A DNA stretch of 64,000 nt from Thalassotalea sp. G2M2-11 (GTDB lineage Bacteria > Pseudomonadota > Gammaproteobacteria > Enterobacterales > Alteromonadaceae). The DNA lies in NCBI RefSeq assembly GCF_017168195.1, contig NZ_JADNYL010000003.1:434001-498000 (forward strand), read 5' to 3'. Of the stretch, positions 54,893-64,000 are shown in pieces. The position numbers and the translations under genes are program-made. The notes beneath the pieces were generated by a model, which saw nothing but the letters and a program-made list of their open reading frames with translations, was not told the origin of the DNA and did no database searches. Within the stretch, counting starts at the first letter, position 1. Every line of letters starts with the position of its first letter.

Positions 54893-56564
54893 GTGCTTGT
54901 CCTCCATCATTTATCGCTTGTTGAGTATGTTCATCTGCATCAGTTTTAACATAGGGCGATATTTCATCACTAAAATACTGTAAAATATTTTTTATCGGTA
55001 GAGGTACACCACCACCAAGCGCACAAAGAGAGCCTAATTCCATGGTTTCCAGTAAGTCACTTAATAAATTCATATCGATGGCGTCATCGCCTTGTTTCGC
55101 ATGTTGGATGATTTCCTGACCACGAACTGAACCTAATTGACAGGGATAGCACTTACCGCAAGATTCGGCTGCGGTAAATTCAAATAAGTGCTCGAGATAA
55201 TCAATCATTCTAATATTTTCAGGAATACCAATGACACTGGCATGACCGAGTAAAAAACCCTGTTGGGCAAATGACTCAAAATCAACACTAAGTTGTGATA
55301 TTTTTTCTATCGGAACAACGCCACCAAGCGGCCCACCAATTTGTAGTGCTTTAAGCGGTCTAGCAAATCCGCCAGCACGTTTAAATACTTGCTCAAGTGG
55401 TGTTCCCATTGCAACTTCATAAATGCCGGGTTTATTAAAGCTGCTATCTAGCGAAATTAATTTGCTGCCAGTGGATTTGCCATTACCGATGGCTTGATAA
55501 CGAGCTTCATTGCCATCTAATATCCAATGAATAGCGGCAAAGGTTTCGACATTATTTAATACTGTAGGGCAGCCAAATAAACCGCTTTCTGTCGGAAAAG
55601 GGGGTCTGACCGATACTAATGGTCGTTGTCCTTCAATTGAGCGTAATAATGCGGTTTCTTCGCCACAAATATAAGCACCCGCTCCACGTATGATTTTAAA
55701 GGTAAAATCAATCGGCAAGTTAAGTGCTGTATATTCCTTGATTGCCTGTTCACAGGCGCTGATCGCTGCGGGATATTCATCACGGATATACAATACCCCA
55801 GTGCTTGCGCCAACTAAATAACCCGCCATCAGCATGCCAAACAATACCGCATGTGGGCGCTGTTCTAGTAGATAACGATCACTGTATGCGCCAGCATCGC
55901 CTTCATCGGCATTACAAACAATGTATTTTTCTTGTGCGGCAATATCTCGACATGATTGCCATTTAAAACCGGTAGGAAAACCTGCACCACCTCGTCCGCG
56001 AAGCCCTGATTGCGAAATTTTATCTAAGGTTTGCTGTGGTGTTTCTGTAGTTTGTAGCTGGGTGAATAACTGATAATACTCTGATGGGTTATCGATATTA
56101 GCAGTTAACATAGCTTCAGCCATTAAACATTCCACATGATAATGTTCAGCTGAAGTAAAATTACTATCGCTGAGAATGTGGCTCAGTTGTTCAATATTAT
56201 TGCCTGAATAGTTTATTTTATTAATTTGAAAAGCACTATTTTCACTACAGCGCCCTAGACAAGTAACATGACCAATCTCTTGTTCGTCAAACTCAGTTAA
56301 CAACTGTTCTTTCACCCGGTCTTGGGTACCGGCACACAAGCAAGAAGAGCCATTACACACATAGGCTTTTTTATTGGCATTAGCACCGTCAATAAAGTCA
56401 TAGAAACTTGCTGTACCATAAACGATAGCTTCACCAATAAGAAAATCTTTTGCTAATGCGTTACGTTTAGCCTTAGAGTGACTGTCTTCACCCACGACTA
56501 ATTGTTGAAATAGAGTATTATCAATTCCTTTTCTACGTGCCAATTGCGTTAAGTTTTTCGACAT
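54885..56564 (-). CDS. fdhB: NAD-linked formate dehydrogenase beta subunit (NuoE-NuoF fusion)
   Basis: 559 residues from the ATG at 56564 (GAGGAAACAAA upstream). The N-terminal part (about 1-140) is a NuoE-like thioredoxin-fold [2Fe-2S] domain with CNGSSC and CLGRC. The rest is NuoF-like: FMN site GRGGAGFPTG near 195, NAD site GAGAYICGEETALL near 300, and [4Fe-4S] cysteines in ESCGKCYPC with GSLCALGG. It takes electrons from FdhA to reduce NAD. The fused form replaces a separate gamma subunit. It overlaps fdhD by 16 bases. Confidence 0.92.
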   Translation of the reverse strand: MSKNLTQLARRKGIDNTLFQQLVVGEDSHSKAKRNALAKDFLIGEAIVYGTASFYDFIDGANANKKAYVCNGSSCLCAGTQDRVKEQLLTEFDEQEIGHVTCLGRCSENSAFQINKINYSGNNIEQLSHILSDSNFTSAEHYHVECLMAEAMLTANIDNPSEYYQLFTQLQTTETPQQTLDKISQSGLRGRGGAGFPTGFKWQSCRDIAAQEKYIVCNADEGDAGAYSDRYLLEQRPHAVLFGMLMAGYLVGASTGVLYIRDEYPAAISACEQAIKEYTALNLPIDFTFKIIRGAGAYICGEETALLRSIEGQRPLVSVRPPFPTESGLFGCPTVLNNVETFAAIHWILDGNEARYQAIGNGKSTGSKLISLDSSFNKPGIYEVAMGTPLEQVFKRAGGFARPLKALQIGGPLGGVVPIEKISQLSVDFESFAQQGFLLGHASVIGIPENIRMIDYLEHLFEFTAAESCGKCYPCQLGSVRGQEIIQHAKQGDDAIDMNLLSDLLETMELGSLCALGGGVPLPIKNILQYFSDEISPYVKTDADEHTQQAINDGGQAHD

Positions 56565-57439
56565 TTTGTTTCCTCTGGTATCTCTTTTAGTCGCCATTGA
56601 CCATGGTATAAATTAAATGTTTGTGCGCTGGCAAAACCGATTAATGTTAAATTAAAACGTTTAGCCGCTTTTATCGCAAGTGCTGTTGGCGCGCCAACGG
56701 CAATAAGTACTGGAATGCCTGCCATGACAGCTTTTTGTATTATTTCAAAGCTAACACGACTGCTGATAACTAATGCGCTGCAATCAAGAGGTGCGGTAGT
56801 GGTTGCAATTAAATGACCGATTAATTTATCGAGTGCATTGTGTCGACCTATATCTTCATAGATATCAATAAGCTTGGCGTGTTGATCAAATAATGCGGCG
56901 GCATGAACACCGCCTGTCTGATCGAACATCAGCTGCTCGTCTCTCATTTTTTTAGGCATGTGATAAATTACATCAGTTGCTAACCATTGTTTTTTTCTTG
57001 ATAAATGAGGGGGACTTTTAAGTTCAAGAGATTTAAGTGAGGTGGTCCCGCATAAGCCACAGCTACTATAACTGACTTGAAACCGTTCTAAACTTGATAA
57101 CTGAGGTTGGCATTGATTATTCAGTTTTACTTCCCACTGATTGTTTGATTCATGATCTGGGGAAATATAGTCAATATCTTGCACGGTTTGGATCACTCCT
57201 TCACAAAAGAGCAATCCTGTAATTAATTGTTGATCATTACCTGGCGTACGCATGGTAATGGTAAATACTTTATTATTTACTTGGTTATTTTCAGTCCACA
57301 ACAAGCGAATTTGCAACGGCAATTCAACAATTACATTATCGTGTTGCAATTGCCTGCTGTTATTGTGGTAGACATATTTACTGACTGTGTCTATCAATAA
57401 ATTATCGTCTTTTGTTTCTGTATGAAGTTGTTTCGTCAT
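56549..57439 (-). CDS. fdhD: Formate dehydrogenase accessory sulfurtransferase
   Basis: 296 residues from the ATG at 57439; a TTG 12 bases earlier is in frame. The sulfur-transfer cysteines C127 and C130 are in SSCGLCGTTS. Other marks are FTITMRTPGNDQQLITGLLFCEG, GGVHAAALFD and EDIGRHNALDKLIG. FdhD moves sulfur from the cysteine desulfurase to the molybdenum cofactor before it is inserted into formate dehydrogenase. It is the first gene of the operon fdhD-fdhB-fdhA-DUF1653, which makes enzyme and maturation factor together. Confidence 0.94.
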   Translation of the reverse strand: MTKQLHTETKDDNLLIDTVSKYVYHNNSRQLQHDNVIVELPLQIRLLWTENNQVNNKVFTITMRTPGNDQQLITGLLFCEGVIQTVQDIDYISPDHESNNQWEVKLNNQCQPQLSSLERFQVSYSSCGLCGTTSLKSLELKSPPHLSRKKQWLATDVIYHMPKKMRDEQLMFDQTGGVHAAALFDQHAKLIDIYEDIGRHNALDKLIGHLIATTTAPLDCSALVISSRVSFEIIQKAVMAGIPVLIAVGAPTALAIKAAKRFNLTLIGFASAQTFNLYHGQWRLKEIPEETKCRKT

Positions 57440-57622
57440 AACTTTAATCAATTACTACCAAATCACATATTACGTTGTTCATTGGGTAGATAAAAGTTTT
57501 ATAAAAAGGAGAAAGTCTGAACAGTAGGGCAAAATGTACAGCTTTTAGTCCAGAAGCTAATAAACTTTTCAATCAATATAATAAGAAAATAACGAGAAAG
57601 CTGTCTAACGAATAAAAGAGGT

Positions 57623-57643
57623 AACCGACGACTTGAAGGTCGT
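57623..57643. other. tRNA-like fragment with small palindrome
   Basis: AACCGACGAC (57623-57632) matches ten bases of the T-arm side of the nearby initiator tRNA gene. It runs into a short inverted repeat, ACGAC and GTCGT (57628-57632 and 57639-57643). No full tRNA can be folded here. It is probably debris from a lost tRNA copy. Confidence 0.4.
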
Positions 57644-57687
57644 TCATTGTTCAAACTGTAAATTAGATTACGGATATAAAAGAGAAT

Positions 57688-57764
<77 letters not shown>

Positions 57765-57865
57765 TCCGAATGGTTTAGAGGAATCTCTAAACAAGCCAAG
57801 TAAGTTTGAATTCTATACTTAAGAATGCTGTGTCTGTTTTAATTCTAACACAAAAAGAATTAGTT

Positions 57866-57912
57866 CTGGGAGCCCGTTATTTGATATGAGCGAACTGACG
57901 ACCTAAGGTCGA
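57866..57912. other. Degenerate tRNA remnant between the two tRNA genes
   Basis: GGGAGCC (57868-57874) matches the acceptor side of the tRNA, and GAACTGACGACCT (57892-57904) matches the T-arm side of copy 1 exactly. They are separated by unrelated sequence and followed by the palindrome CGACCTAAGGTCG. The pieces keep the right order but not the spacing, so this looks like a decayed third copy. Confidence 0.5.
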
Positions 57913-57956
57913 ACATCCCAAAAAGTTTTATTTTGATTCTAAACTTAATAAAGAAT

Positions 57957-58033
<77 letters not shown>

Positions 58034-58117
58034 TCCGAATGCCTCTTATCGAGGAAAGCCAATAATGTTTTAATTCGATTATTAACGAATGTTTTCGGTG
58101 TCTTGAAAACGAGGCGT

Positions 58118-58146
58118 ATCTTAAGGATAGTTCGTGGAGAATGCAA
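58118..58146 (-). promoter_or_regulatory. Promoter of the initiator tRNA pair
   Basis: On the minus strand: TTGCAT (58141-58146), exactly 17 bases, TAAGAT (58118-58123), followed by a GC-rich ACGCC discriminator typical of stringently controlled stable RNA promoters. Expected start near 58111, about 78 bases before the first tRNA. Confidence 0.8.
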
Positions 58147-58282
58147 GGCGTTTTATTAAGTTTTTTTGATTTTATTACTTGGTTGCTCATATGTTGGACA
58201 ATTAGCAGTAAAAGTAACCGACAATAGTTAATTTTAGTGAGTTTTCAGGGGAAAACACCTATGAGTTAACCGCGTCTTTGTT

Positions 58283-58288
58283 TATAAT
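58283..58288 (+). promoter_or_regulatory. -10 element upstream of rlmKL
   Basis: A perfect TATAAT 30 bases before the rlmKL start. No good -35 is seen at 16 to 18 bases, so the call rests on the -10 alone. Confidence 0.4.
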
Positions 58289-58317
58289 CGCGCTCAATTA
58301 TTTTCAGGAATTTTATT

Positions 58318-60453
58318 ATGCATCAATTTTTAGCGCTGACATCACCCGGTATTGAAATTTTACTGGCGGACGAATTAACTTCATTAGGTGCTGAAAATGT
58401 CATTCAAAAACCTGAAGGGGTATATTTTACCTCATCGATTGATAACGCTTATCATATTTGTTTATGGACACGCCTTGCTACTCGTATTTTACTTAATATT
58501 GGTCATGGCGAGGTAAAAAATAAAGAAGAGCTATTTAATGCGGCAGCTGCAATCGACTGGTCGTCATTATTTAGCCCAAGTGCCAGCTTTGCCATCGATT
58601 TTGTTGGTAAGAGCGATGAAATCCGTAACAGTCAATTTGGCGCATTAACCGTTAAAGATGCGTTAGTCGATCATTTTAGAGATCAAGGGCTAGATCGTCC
58701 ATCAGTTGATAAAAATGCCCCTGACATTCGCTTTCAAGCGCGGTTATTAAAGCAAGAAGTTAACATTTATCTAGACTTTTCTGGTCGCAGTTTGTTCCAA
58801 CGTGGCTATCGTCAACATTCGGGGGCTGCGCCGCTAAAAGAAAACCTTGCTGCGGCTATTATCAAACGTTCTGGCTGGTTAGAAGATACCACTAAGCCTT
58901 TAGTTGACCCAATGTGTGGCTCAGGCACGATATTAATTGAAGCTGTTTCAATGGCGGCTGGCTATGCACCGGGTATTGATCGCCAGCGATGGGGCTTTGA
59001 ACATTGGTTAGGTTATGATGATGAAATCTGGCAACAAGCTTTAGCATCAGCAACTCAAGCATCCAATCAAGGACTAGAAACGCTCAAAGTGAAAGTGTTT
59101 GGTCTTGATATTGACAGCCGAGTGATAAAAACAGCACAGCAAAATGCCAGAAACTCAGGGCTACAGCAATATATTGAGTTTTCTTGTAAAGACGCCAATA
59201 AGATGAACAATGTCTTTGGCGGCCCCGGTACCATTTTGTTTAACCCGCCTTATGGCGAGCGTATTGGTGAGTTACCAGAGCTGGTTGAGAGCTTTGTTTT
59301 ATTAGGGCAAAAACTGAAAAGCCAATTTTCAACATGGCGAGTTGCCATTTTGACCGCCAATATAGAATTACTGCAAATGCTAAAACTCACTAGTTTTAAG
59401 CGTTATAAATTTAAAAATGGCCCGTTGGATTGTCAATTAGCCATGTATAATATTGATGAAAAGCAAATGGCCAAAGATAAACTACTGCCAAGTAGTGAGT
59501 TTGCCGAACAAGACTCAGCATTTGCTAATCGTCTAAAGAAAAACAAAAAATCATTAAAGAACTGGCTTAAAAAAGAGCACATTCAATGTTACCGCTTATA
59601 TGATGCTGATATCCCAGAGTACAATGTCGCTGTAGATGTGTATAACGATCATTTAGTGATCCAAGAATATGCTGCACCTGCTAACATTGAGCCTGAAAAA
59701 GTTGCTAAGCGCCTACAAGAAGTCATTTATTTTGCCCCTAAAGTGCTTGAAATTGGTACCGACAAGGTCGTGCTAAAAACACGTGCCAAGCAAAAGGGCA
59801 GTAATCAATATCAAAAAGTTGCCCAAACCCACCAAGCGATAACGGTAGATGAATATGGTGCAAAATTAAAAGTTAACCTTTGGGATTATTTAGACACTGG
59901 CTTGTTTTTAGATCATCGAAAAACTCGTCAAATCGTTGCAGAAAAAGCTAAAAATAAATCGTTACTGAACTTATTTGCCTATACCGGTTCTGTATCAGTT
60001 CAGGCTGCCTTACATGGCGCCGATTCTGTGACAACGGTTGATATGTCGAATACTTACCTTAATTGGGCGCAAGATAACTTTGCTTTAAATAAGTTATCGG
60101 GTCACAAATATCAATTTGTCCAAGCCGACTGTTTACAGTGGTTAAAAGAAAATAAGCAAGGGTATGACATTATTTTTATTGACCCGCCGACATTTTCAAA
60201 CTCAAAGCGAATGGGTGAGAGCTTTGATGTACAACGTGATCATATCAAGGTATTGTCAGACGCGCTCAACTCATTAAACCCTGAAGGTGAAATTATTTTT
60301 ACCAATAATAAACGCAATTTTAAAATGGATAATGAGCAATTAACCGCGCTTGGGCTATCAGCTAAAAATATAAGCGAACAAACCCGAGACAAAGATTTTG
60401 CTCGCAATAAGCATATTCATAATAGTTGGCTCATTACTCGAGTTTCGGAGTAG
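58318..60453 (+). CDS. rlmL: Bifunctional 23S rRNA methyltransferase RlmKL
   Basis: 711 residues, like E. coli RlmKL (702). The N-terminal THUMP domain (about 45-155) is followed by the RlmL methyltransferase domain (about 160-385) with DPMCGSGTILIEA near 198 and NPPYGERIG near 310. The C-terminal RlmK domain (about 400-711) has FLDHRKTR near 536, LNLFAYTGSVSVQAALHGA near 555 and DPPTFSNSKR near 622. It makes m2G2445 and m7G2069 in 23S rRNA. A glutaredoxin-like gene starts three bases later. Confidence 0.95.
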   Translation: MHQFLALTSPGIEILLADELTSLGAENVIQKPEGVYFTSSIDNAYHICLWTRLATRILLNIGHGEVKNKEELFNAAAAIDWSSLFSPSASFAIDFVGKSDEIRNSQFGALTVKDALVDHFRDQGLDRPSVDKNAPDIRFQARLLKQEVNIYLDFSGRSLFQRGYRQHSGAAPLKENLAAAIIKRSGWLEDTTKPLVDPMCGSGTILIEAVSMAAGYAPGIDRQRWGFEHWLGYDDEIWQQALASATQASNQGLETLKVKVFGLDIDSRVIKTAQQNARNSGLQQYIEFSCKDANKMNNVFGGPGTILFNPPYGERIGELPELVESFVLLGQKLKSQFSTWRVAILTANIELLQMLKLTSFKRYKFKNGPLDCQLAMYNIDEKQMAKDKLLPSSEFAEQDSAFANRLKKNKKSLKNWLKKEHIQCYRLYDADIPEYNVAVDVYNDHLVIQEYAAPANIEPEKVAKRLQEVIYFAPKVLEIGTDKVVLKTRAKQKGSNQYQKVAQTHQAITVDEYGAKLKVNLWDYLDTGLFLDHRKTRQIVAEKAKNKSLLNLFAYTGSVSVQAALHGADSVTTVDMSNTYLNWAQDNFALNKLSGHKYQFVQADCLQWLKENKQGYDIIFIDPPTFSNSKRMGESFDVQRDHIKVLSDALNSLNPEGEIIFTNNKRNFKMDNEQLTALGLSAKNISEQTRDKDFARNKHIHNSWLITRVSE

Positions 60454-60456
60454 CAA

Positions 60457-60690
60457 ATGACAATTACATTTAATTTATACAGTAGTGAAGGCTGTCACTT
60501 GTGTGAACAGGCACTACAACTATGTCAGCAAGCAAAGCTGGAGCCATCTTTACAGGTCGTCGATATTGTTGAGCATGAACATTTGGCTGAGCAATATGGC
60601 GTGCATATTCCTGTACTTGAGCGCTTATCAGATGGACAAAAATTGTTTTGGCCATTTACCCAACAACAAATTGAAGAGCTGATGCATTAA
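60457..60690 (+). CDS. Glutaredoxin-like protein (DUF836)
   Basis: 77 residues with a thioredoxin fold: strand ITFNLYSS, active site C13-H-L-C16, and a cis-Pro loop in HIPVLERL near 48. This is the short glutaredoxin-like DUF836 type that often lies between rlmKL and uup in gammaproteobacteria. It probably takes part in thiol-disulfide exchange; partners are unknown. Its stop overlaps the uup start by one base. Confidence 0.88.
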   Translation: MTITFNLYSSEGCHLCEQALQLCQQAKLEPSLQVVDIVEHEHLAEQYGVHIPVLERLSDGQKLFWPFTQQQIEELMH

Positions 60691-62603
60691 TGGAATTAAT
60701 ACGGATAACGAAAGGTGAACTGGCCTTTGGTGAAGACAGTATCTTAGACAAAGCCGATCTTACCATTAAACAAGGTGAGCGAGTGTGTTTGGTAGGGCGA
60801 AATGGCGCGGGTAAATCGTCATTAATGAAAATCCTTAATGGTCAGCAACTACTAGATGATGGCCAATTACTTATTTCAAGTGATGTACATATCGCCATGT
60901 TAGAGCAAGATCCGCCAGAGTCTTGTGCGATGTCAATATTTGATTATGTTGCTCAAGGCGTTGAAGAAAATGCCGAGCTTATCAAACAATATCATCAACT
61001 TATTTCTATCGTTGCCGAAGATCCAAGCGAAGACAATTTAACTCACTTGGCCAATACTCAACAAGCGTTAGAGCAAGCCAATGCATGGCAAGACGAACAA
61101 CGCATTGAACAAGTATTATCAACTTTATCGCTTAATCCTGATCAACTCGTCAGTGATTTATCCGGTGGTTGGCTAAGAAAACTTGCATTAGCCAAAGCCT
61201 TAGTGTCATCGCCTGATGTTTTGCTGTTAGATGAACCGACAAACCACTTAGACATAAAAAGCGTGTTGTGGTTAGAGCAATTTTTAAAAAATTTCTCTGG
61301 CACCATAGTGTTTATCAGTCATGATAGGGCATTTATTCGCGGCTTATCTACTCGGATCCTCGATTTAGATCGTGGTCAACTGACCAGTTATCCTGGAAAT
61401 TACGACTTATACATTGAGCAAAAACAGCACGATTTACAAGTTGAAGCGACACAAAATGCGCTATTTGATAAGAAATTAGCTGATGAAGAAGTGTGGATAA
61501 GACAAGGTATTAAAGCTCGTCGCACCCGTAATGAAGGGCGTGTTCGTGCTTTAGAAAAACTGAGACTTGAACGACAAAAACGTCGTGAAGTACGCCATCA
61601 AAGTGATATGAAAATTTCTCATGGTGACCGCTCAGGCAAATTGGTTTTTGAATCAGAGCAATTATCCATGGCCTTTGATGGTAAAACCATTATCAAGCAA
61701 TTAGATTTGTTGATCACTCGCGGTGATAGAATTGCACTTATTGGCGCTAATGGTACGGGCAAATCGACTTTAATAAAGTTGCTAATGGAACAGTTAACGC
61801 CAACCTCTGGCAAGATGCGAGTGGGTGTAAATTTAGATATTGCTTACTTTGATCAACATCGTGAAGCTCTTGATCCCGATAAAACCGTGCAAGACACTGT
61901 TGCCGATGGTAAGCAAGATATTACCGTCAATGGTAAAACACGCCATGTTTTAGGTTATCTACAGGATTTTCTATTTAGCCCTAAACGCGCACGCACACCG
62001 GTAAGGGCACTTTCTGGTGGAGAAAAAAATCGACTACTACTTGCGAGATTGTTCTTACGTCCTAGTAATTTACTGATCCTCGATGAACCAACCAATGATT
62101 TGGACATAGAAACTTTAGAGTTATTAGAAGAAGTCGTTGCAAATTACGCAGGAACCGTTATTTTAGTCAGCCATGATCGCGATTTTGTCAATAATTGTGT
62201 GAATACGTGTCTTTACTTTGATGGAAGTGGACATATTACACAAATTGTTGGTGGTTATGATGATGTAGACAGTTATAACGCCCATAAAGAACAGCAGCGA
62301 AAACATATGGCAGCAAGTGTTGAGTCTGATACAAAAGAAACCAACAAAGCTGAAGCTAAGAAAACACAAGCAAAACCGGCAAAGAAAAAATTGTCGTATA
62401 AAGAGTCACGTGAGCTTGAATCACTACCAGAGTTAATCGATGAGTTAGAACAAGACATCGCAACTTTGCAGGAGCAGGTGAATGATGCTGACTTTTTTAC
62501 GCAGGAAACTGAAATAACAAAGAAAATATTGAACCAGCTTGAAGAAAGTGAGTCCAAGCTCGAAGTTGCTTATGCCAGATGGCAAGAGTTAGACGAAAAA
62601 TAG
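60690..62603 (+). CDS. uup: ABC-F ATPase Uup
   Basis: 637 residues, two ABC domains in one chain and no membrane part. First domain: Walker A GRNGAGKSS near 36, signature LSGGWLRKLALA near 156, Walker B LLLDEPTNHLD near 178. Second domain: Walker A GANGTGKST near 353, signature LSGGEKNRLLLA near 437, Walker B LILDEPTNDLD near 460. The C-terminal coiled coil (about 555-635) is the Uup-type DNA- or ribosome-binding tail. Uup affects precise excision of transposons and ribosome function. It follows rlmKL and the glutaredoxin gene in one operon. Confidence 0.94.
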   Translation: MELIRITKGELAFGEDSILDKADLTIKQGERVCLVGRNGAGKSSLMKILNGQQLLDDGQLLISSDVHIAMLEQDPPESCAMSIFDYVAQGVEENAELIKQYHQLISIVAEDPSEDNLTHLANTQQALEQANAWQDEQRIEQVLSTLSLNPDQLVSDLSGGWLRKLALAKALVSSPDVLLLDEPTNHLDIKSVLWLEQFLKNFSGTIVFISHDRAFIRGLSTRILDLDRGQLTSYPGNYDLYIEQKQHDLQVEATQNALFDKKLADEEVWIRQGIKARRTRNEGRVRALEKLRLERQKRREVRHQSDMKISHGDRSGKLVFESEQLSMAFDGKTIIKQLDLLITRGDRIALIGANGTGKSTLIKLLMEQLTPTSGKMRVGVNLDIAYFDQHREALDPDKTVQDTVADGKQDITVNGKTRHVLGYLQDFLFSPKRARTPVRALSGGEKNRLLLARLFLRPSNLLILDEPTNDLDIETLELLEEVVANYAGTVILVSHDRDFVNNCVNTCLYFDGSGHITQIVGGYDDVDSYNAHKEQQRKHMAASVESDTKETNKAEAKKTQAKPAKKKLSYKESRELESLPELIDELEQDIATLQEQVNDADFFTQETEITKKILNQLEESESKLEVAYARWQELDEK

Positions 62604-62628
62604 CAAGAAGTGAGAGTAATTTAGTTAA

Positions 62629-64000
62629 ATGAAAAATTTTGTAAAAACAATATTAACCATTAGTGTCAGTAGTGCGTTAATGTTATCGACAGCACAGGCC
62701 GCAACTTACCAAATTATCGATAAAGGTGCTGCGGATAAGCTTAAATATACCTACTCTCAGCAAGAAAACAATGTGGGTCAAATGGCTATCTCTGGTACGG
62801 GGCTTTATAACTTTCCCGTGCAATTTCAATACTTAGATGAAACTGATTTCGACGAAATAGTGCGTCTTGCTGATTTACAACATGAAAATGTTCACGAACT
62901 TGGCAACATTGAAGATGAAACTGCCTTAAGAGCAGGCAACCCAACGGGAAATGATCTATCCTGGGTGATCCGTTTTTTACAGTCAAAAGCGTCTAGCCTT
63001 TATTACCAAAAACACGGTGATGTGATGGCGTTAACCAATTTTGGTGGCGAGTCGAAAGAGTTCATCGTTTTTGACCAATATTTTGAAGGTACCCAAACTT
63101 ATACCCGTTCAACGATTGATTATATTAATGGTATTACCGATCAAGGTTGGATATATGGTAATAGTTCTGCGCCACACTTACCGTTAGATTTTACCGAAGA
63201 TGATGGCGATGAAGTCACTTTATGGTTGAGAGAATTTACCTCGCGTGGTTTTTTATCCCCGGATCGTGGTGAGACTATTATCCCAATTATGCCATCTGAA
63301 AACCGTTATGGCGGTGCTTCAGCCGTATTGGATATCAATGATAACGGTCTTGCTGTTGGCTATGCCAGTACCGAAATTAACCAAGATGCGGTGGATTTAA
63401 TTGAAAATGAAGACGGTGGTTGTAAAGATCCTGACAATTTAAAGAATTTACCATTTGAAGCTTGTGTGCAACGTATTGGTGAGACCATGTACAATACCGA
63501 AGCATTCAAGTGGCAACTAGATATCAATGGGGAAGTTTCAACTGAGGCACTTGGTTATTTAGTCACACCTCATCCTGAAGATACTCGTCAACAAGTCAGT
63601 GTCGCGCAAGCAATAAATAATCATGGCGTGGCTGTTGGTTATGCGACCGGCTGGATTGATGAAACGGTAACTGAACCAAGTTCGAGAGAACGAGCCAGCA
63701 CTTATGCGGTCGTTTTTAAAGATGGGCAGGTAACTGACTTCACCGAAGATCACAGTAAATATTTTGAATCTCGTGCTTATGATATTAATGACGCGGGTAT
63801 TGCTGTTGGCCATGCTAGAACGTTAAGTAATGGTTCGTTCCGCGAAAAGTTTTATTATGTAGATACCAATGCAGAAAACCCTGAAATGGTGTTACCACAA
63901 GGCTTTTTTACTGGTTCGGCAAGTAGTGCAAGAGCCATTAATGAACATGGTATCATCGTTGGTGATGCCGAGTTTGAAACTCATAATGATAGCGGCTCTA
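62629..64000 (+). CDS. DUF3466 family exported protein, C-terminus cut by window edge
   Basis: 457 codons are seen and the frame is open at the right edge. The signal peptide ends at AQA (residue 23). The mature part holds repeated short units of the form AI-NN-G-AVGYA (VLDINDNGLAVGYA, AINNHGVAVGYA, DINDAGIAVGHA, AINEHGIIVGDA), as in DUF3466 and other HAF-type repeats, which build a beta-rich structure. Function is unknown. It lies 26 bases after uup, a neighbour order common in Alteromonadales and Vibrionales. The ATG has only a weak upstream site. Confidence 0.85.
   Translation, partial: MKNFVKTILTISVSSALMLSTAQAATYQIIDKGAADKLKYTYSQQENNVGQMAISGTGLYNFPVQFQYLDETDFDEIVRLADLQHENVHELGNIEDETALRAGNPTGNDLSWVIRFLQSKASSLYYQKHGDVMALTNFGGESKEFIVFDQYFEGTQTYTRSTIDYINGITDQGWIYGNSSAPHLPLDFTEDDGDEVTLWLREFTSRGFLSPDRGETIIPIMPSENRYGGASAVLDINDNGLAVGYASTEINQDAVDLIENEDGGCKDPDNLKNLPFEACVQRIGETMYNTEAFKWQLDINGEVSTEALGYLVTPHPEDTRQQVSVAQAINNHGVAVGYATGWIDETVTEPSSRERASTYAVVFKDGQVTDFTEDHSKYFESRAYDINDAGIAVGHARTLSNGSFREKFYYVDTNAENPEMVLPQGFFTGSASSARAINEHGIIVGDAEFETHNDSGS

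Overview
The window reads as a continuous stretch of chromosome from a marine gammaproteobacterium of the Alteromonadales, most likely Colwelliaceae (Colwellia or Thalassotalea type). The basis is the AT-rich composition, the gammaproteobacterial order pheS-pheT-ihfA, a classic Fnr next to UspE and TtcA, and small lineage families (DUF3087, DUF5062, DUF3466, DUF2937, DUF1415). The genus is an inference. I saw no insertion sequence, prophage, CRISPR array or frameshifted gene. Genes are dense, often overlapping by 4 to 16 bases, and no gene-free stretch exceeds 300 bases.

Layout. 1-5.5 kb: the 5' end of a secreted protein, an EAL-HDOD signalling protein, then pheS-pheT-ihfA closed by a clear terminator. 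5.5-12.5 kb: DUF2937, an Atm1-type ABC exporter, DUF1415, an unknown membrane protein, a Bax-like glucosaminidase, an NCS2 purine permease and ttcA. 12.6-23.5 kb is an anaerobic-respiration block: uspE, fnr and a TauE/SafE-like membrane protein on the minus strand, then a plus-strand operon nirC-F-D-L-G-H-J-E-N for haem d1 synthesis plus a DsbA-fold protein. Fnr-type boxes lie before fnr, uspE and nirC. The nitrite reductase gene nirS is not in the window. 23.5-30.6 kb: an overlapping aspartoacylase-like and GCS2-like pair, the MoxR-DUF58-TgpA trio, and a small DUF4870-like membrane protein. 30.7-40.5 kb: recC-recB-recD with 4-base overlaps, then DUF3087 and DUF5062.

40.5-51.3 kb: a crotonase-family enzyme, an isoaspartyl peptidase-creA-unknown operon with a hairpin over the first ribosome binding site, a CBS protein, hrpA, a PilZ protein, rlmI, acylphosphatase and a PIG3-type quinone oxidoreductase. 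51.3-57.4 kb: a divergent pair (two-TM protein and XRE regulator) around two copies of a palindromic operator, then a minus-strand operon fdhD-fdhB-fdhA-DUF1653 for a soluble NAD-linked formate dehydrogenase. 57.6-58.1 kb: two initiator tRNA genes behind one strong promoter, with tRNA-like debris around them. 58.3-64 kb: rlmKL, a glutaredoxin-like protein, uup and the start of a DUF3466 protein.

Functional theme: the fnr/nir block and the formate dehydrogenase point to a facultative anaerobe able to make haem d1 and oxidise formate. The rest is mainly housekeeping: translation, rRNA/tRNA modification and DNA repair. The least explained items are the haem d1 operon without nirS, the unknown third gene of the iaaA-creA operon, the GCS2/aspartoacylase pair, and several strong inverted repeats in short intergenic gaps.
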